Assembly (NCBI GenBank): GCA_013399115.1 | Contig: VXAA01004297.1 | Coordinates: 187,892 to 251,891, forward strand | Direction of reading: 5' to 3' | Length of the DNA: 64,000 nt | Source of the DNA: Anseranas semipalmata | Lineage: Eukaryota > Chordata > Aves > Anseriformes > Anseranatidae | In this document: positions 60,741 through 64,000 of the stretch, piece after piece | How the letters are laid out: the number at the start of each line of letters is the position of its first letter | Position numbering within the stretch: the stretch's first letter is position 1 | The notes under the pieces: generated by a model | Told to the model about the DNA's origin: nothing | The model's input: only the letters and a program-made list of their open reading frames with translations | The model's database searches: none | Made by a program: the position numbers and the translations under genes

Positions 60741-63700
60741 TGCATGGGAGATACGTGTGTACGTGTGCATGTACGTACAGGAGCAGCCTCTGGTTTGGGA
60801 GCAGGGCGGGAGGCTGGGCTGGCAGTGCTCTGTGTAGTTATATTTCCCCAGGACTTTCTGCTACATGATGTCTTTCAGTTCTGTACAGCTTTTGCCCAAC
60901 AGGTATTGTTTGGGTTGGAGCTGTTGTGGAAACACTGCCTTGGGGCAAATGCTGCTGGAAAATTCCACCTAAAAACAGCTTAGCAATTTCTGACAGTAAA
61001 ATTCAAGAGAAACATTCCGTTTTCATACATGAAAACAATAGCGCTGTGGTTTCACGGAGGGGTGCTGGCCTGCCGAGGGAGCGCAGCTTGACGGAGCAGC
61101 GTGCTCATGAGGACGTGGCCGCCGGCTTGTCGCCGCGGGTTGTGGAAGTGCTGTGGTGCCCCCGTCTGCAGAGGGGCACAACAAGCAGCGCCAAGGAACT
61201 GCGATAAAGTTGCAGCTGGTGTCTTGCAATTAAGGAGAGGGCAGCGGTAAGGCCGTGCAAGATGAGTTACAGAACAAGACGTCCCACCGAAATAAATTGT
61301 AATGTAAGCTCACGGCGATCCAGACTGAATCAAAACACCTTTTTGGCACTTCCTATGCCACGAACACTCAGCCCTGCACCTCGTGCACACCCGCTGCTCC
61401 TGCTTGTGCCACAGCTGCACGTTAAAAGCATGCGTGCGTGCGTAGTGTCTGCAGCCCTGCTGTAAGAAAAAACAGATAAAAATAGGACCTCTGTTCTCCA
61501 AACCTGCCTTCTGATTGTTTTTTTTTTCTTTTTTAACAAGCGTTTAAACATTGTTTTTAACCACAGAAATCAGATACCCAGACAACTTTCATCTCATTCC
61601 TGCAGAACCAAAATGGAGCTTCTCAGCAGCGGGGCGGCGTGGGACCGGTGCCGTTCGCACTCGGCAGAGGAAGTTGCCTCATAACGCGAATTTCCCTGGT
61701 ATTTCTCCTGCCAGGGTGCCCAGCCCTGTGTGGCCGGGCGCTGCCCTGGCTCCTGCAACATCCCCCTGTGGCCAGGCGGCCCAGACCATTGCCAAGTGGA
61801 AGCCCTGGGGGCTCTGTAGCCCACCAAGCTCCATGCCTGCCCTTCAGGACCGATGGTGAGGTCCTCAGAGCTGCATGGATCTTCACGGCTGGGGAGGTCG
61901 GAGCAAGCACCTGTCTCCTGAGGCATCATCTCCAGAGGGCTGGCTGTGCTTCCAGACCAAACCAGGGCTTGTCACTCAGAAGCAGATTTCAAACGTATCA
62001 TTATTCAGTGTTTTTCCCAACGTAGATTTAGGGCCAGATTAGGTTTCAAGTGTACCAAAACCCCGGTAATTACTTTCTTGAGATTTTTGTCACCAGCTGG
62101 CAAGAATCTCAGCACAGGTTTTGCTTTTTCTGCAATTTCCATCATCTTGAGTTGAAGCCTCCCAAACATCATCCTCCCCCCATAGCTGCTGCTGTCAAAT
62201 GGGCAAGTTGACACTGAAACCAATTGTTCTGCTGATTTGGGTTCTGCTCCCCCAACAGGTGAACCTCTGTTGGCAGAGGACCGAGGTGTGGATAATCCCT
62301 GCCTCTTGCATTGAAACCGAAAGCACCTGGATTGGAGATTTTGTGTCTGAACCTGAAGCTTCCTGAAAATGTTTTGCACCTGAAGACAGAAAGAGCAGCT
62401 GAAGCCAAAGTGGGGAGGAAGCCAGGAGAGGTGATGATACAATGGAAAGAAAGTGCAAAAGCTTCCTGCCGCCCCTGGCGCGGAGGGGATGCTGCCTCCT
62501 CCGCTTTAGGACGCCCAGCTCCAGATCATCTCTGGACCCCTGGACACCCCACCAGGGCTGGGCAGCAGCCTCAGCATGCCAGGTACAGCCAGGCTCCTCT
62601 GCCAGCATCACTGGGGGCTGACTTGGGTCTGGAGACCATGCTTGGAGCAAGCCTGGTGACAACACGTGCAAGGCGAATGCAGCCCTGGAGACCCTTTGCA
62701 AGCTTTCCCCACTGATCCCGTGGGCCATGGGCCTGGGGGGGGAGGGTGAGACCCAGCAGCCTGAGGGATGAGAGGGAAAAGCAATCATCACATGGTGTGT
62801 GCCATCAGTGGCACCAGGACACAGCCCATATATATAACAGTGCCTCTTTGTAGGACAGAACGGGGGCTCTGGTGTGAAAAGTCACCAGCTGAAAGCTGAG
62901 AGTCACTGCAGCGACTGATGGAGCCAAACGTGAGCAGAACGAGCAGAACAGCTCAGAGGGGCCAAATGATGGTGGCACGGGTGACGCTGGCCTGAAGGAC
63001 CAGGCCCCAGAAGAGCCATGGGTGGGCTCTTCTGCTGGGCAACGTGAAGCTTGTGAGAAAAGGCCTCCAGAAACCGAAGGGGGCTGCAGGGAGCCCCAGA
63101 AATACTTGGGTCAGCTTGCAGCCCTCATGGGGCAGCAGAGAACGATGTCCAGGGCTTTGCAAGGAAGGGTGGAGAGGGTTTGTAGGTCTTTCTTTATGGA
63201 TGTTGGCAGAAATGGTCTGGAAGAGTATGGAATAAAGAGGAGTGGGAGAGCAATTTTGTTAGGCCACAACAAAAAGGACGCGTCCAGGACGGAGCAGGAA
63301 CACCCCGAGGCGAGGCATCTTCGTGCCAGCACAGGAGCGGCAGAAGAAAACCTGAACCCGGCGTCGACCTCGGACCTCGCCCCTCCAACCCCAGCCCATG
63401 CCGACCCCAGCAGCGGGGCCTAGCGAGCGGGCAAGGCCTCCCGAGCAGGGCTGCGGCCTGGCGTGGGCAGGCTGCCTCCCACCGCCTCCCGCCGCCCCAG
63501 GCCCCCCAGCCCAGTGCCCCGCTGGGCGTTTCAGAGGCGGCAGTGCTGTCGCCAGGCTGACTGGGGGGGGTCCCCGGCCCGAAAGGAGCCGTGGCTGCGG
63601 GTGGAGCTGGGTTGCGCGCCCGTAGCGCAGCACCTGCTGCACGCAGGGTAGGGGCGTGTTTTGAACAGAAGAACCCACTTCCTTTCTTCTGTGCTGCAAA

Positions 63701-64000
63701 AAAATAAAATAAAATAAAATCGGGCAGAGAGTGCGTTGCTTTCCCCCCATCCTTTATTTCCAAGCACTCGCGTGCTGCTCCTGGAGGTGAGCGCCACCTG
63801 GACCTTTGGGCCCCTCCGCCCGTGGCCGAGGCTGGCGCTGCCTCACGGGGCCCGTCCCTCCTCTGGCCTCCCTGGCCCCCAGGGGCGCCTCGGCCTCCGC
63901 CTCGGCCTGAGCCCCCCAAGAGCCCCTGTACGTGGCTGCTCCCCGGCACCGCGGTGCCCTCCTGTGCCCATGGGCTGCACCGAGCAGCCCTGGCGATGGG
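60741..64000. other. intergenic, GC-rich toward right edge
   Basis: No recognised gene. From about 63.3 kb to the edge the sequence is GC- and CpG-rich, interrupted by an AAAAT repeat. The 251-codon frame at 63,194-63,949 (minus) is a compositional artefact of this GC-rich stretch as far as I can tell. Confidence 0.5.
63697..63720 (+). repeat. (AAAAT)n microsatellite
   Basis: AAAAT units repeated about four times after a short A-run, in a GC-rich setting. Confidence 0.9.

Noticed and set aside
62195..62791. 198-codon open frame, minus strand
   Set aside because: No family resemblance and no supporting exon context.
63194..63949. 251-codon open frame at the right edge
   Set aside because: Low-complexity Ala/Gly/Pro/Arg composition typical of GC-rich non-coding DNA, with open frames on the other strand too.

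Overview
This is vertebrate nuclear DNA, almost certainly from a bird. The evidence is (i) one large, intron-rich gene with GT-AG splice sites and about 90% identity (estimated by eye) to mammalian TM9SF2; (ii) interspersed repeats dominated by 5'-truncated CR1 LINE fragments, including ones with the avian-type 3' end (reverse complement of a tail close to ATTCTATGATTCT); and (iii) a solo LTR of the avian ERV-L type. There are no bacterial operons, CRISPR arrays or phage genes. The species cannot be named from this window.

Layout. Positions 1-6.9 kb are intergenic and AT-rich; I recognise no gene there. From 8,262 to 35,377, on the minus strand, lies the complete coding sequence of TM9SF2 (transmembrane 9 superfamily member 2). 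I reconstructed 17 coding exons from reading frame, splice sites and homology. They total 1,980 nt (659 codons plus stop), all joined in frame, with the 3' UTR probably running to about 6.92 kb. The gene starts in a CpG island (about 35.0-35.5 kb). Intron 1 carries a solo ERV-L LTR interrupted by an assembly gap. Intron 4 carries a CR1 copy containing an artificial 157-bp duplication. Intron 16 carries another CR1. The rest, 35.5-64 kb, is intergenic: no convincing coding exon, several CR1 fragments (42.5, 45, 50 and 60.2 kb), two gene-less CpG-rich patches (54.4-55.5 kb), a GC-rich right edge and a few simple repeats. In mammals TM9SF2 lies between the GPR183/GPR18/UBAC2 cluster (upstream) and CLYBL (downstream). 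By synteny the right edge should point toward GPR183 and the left toward CLYBL, but neither is in the window.

Most interesting observations. (1) Exon 1 lacks any hydrophobic signal-peptide core although the rest of the protein is intact, and its start codon sits inside a near-perfect RFX X-box palindrome. (2) A 94-nt imperfect palindrome at 41,179-41,272 has pre-miRNA-like geometry. (3) Nested hairpins occur in intron 4. (4) Several assembly defects are visible directly: an exact 157-bp duplication around a single N, an N-run inside an LTR minisatellite, and an isolated N. I see no obviously new multi-gene system.
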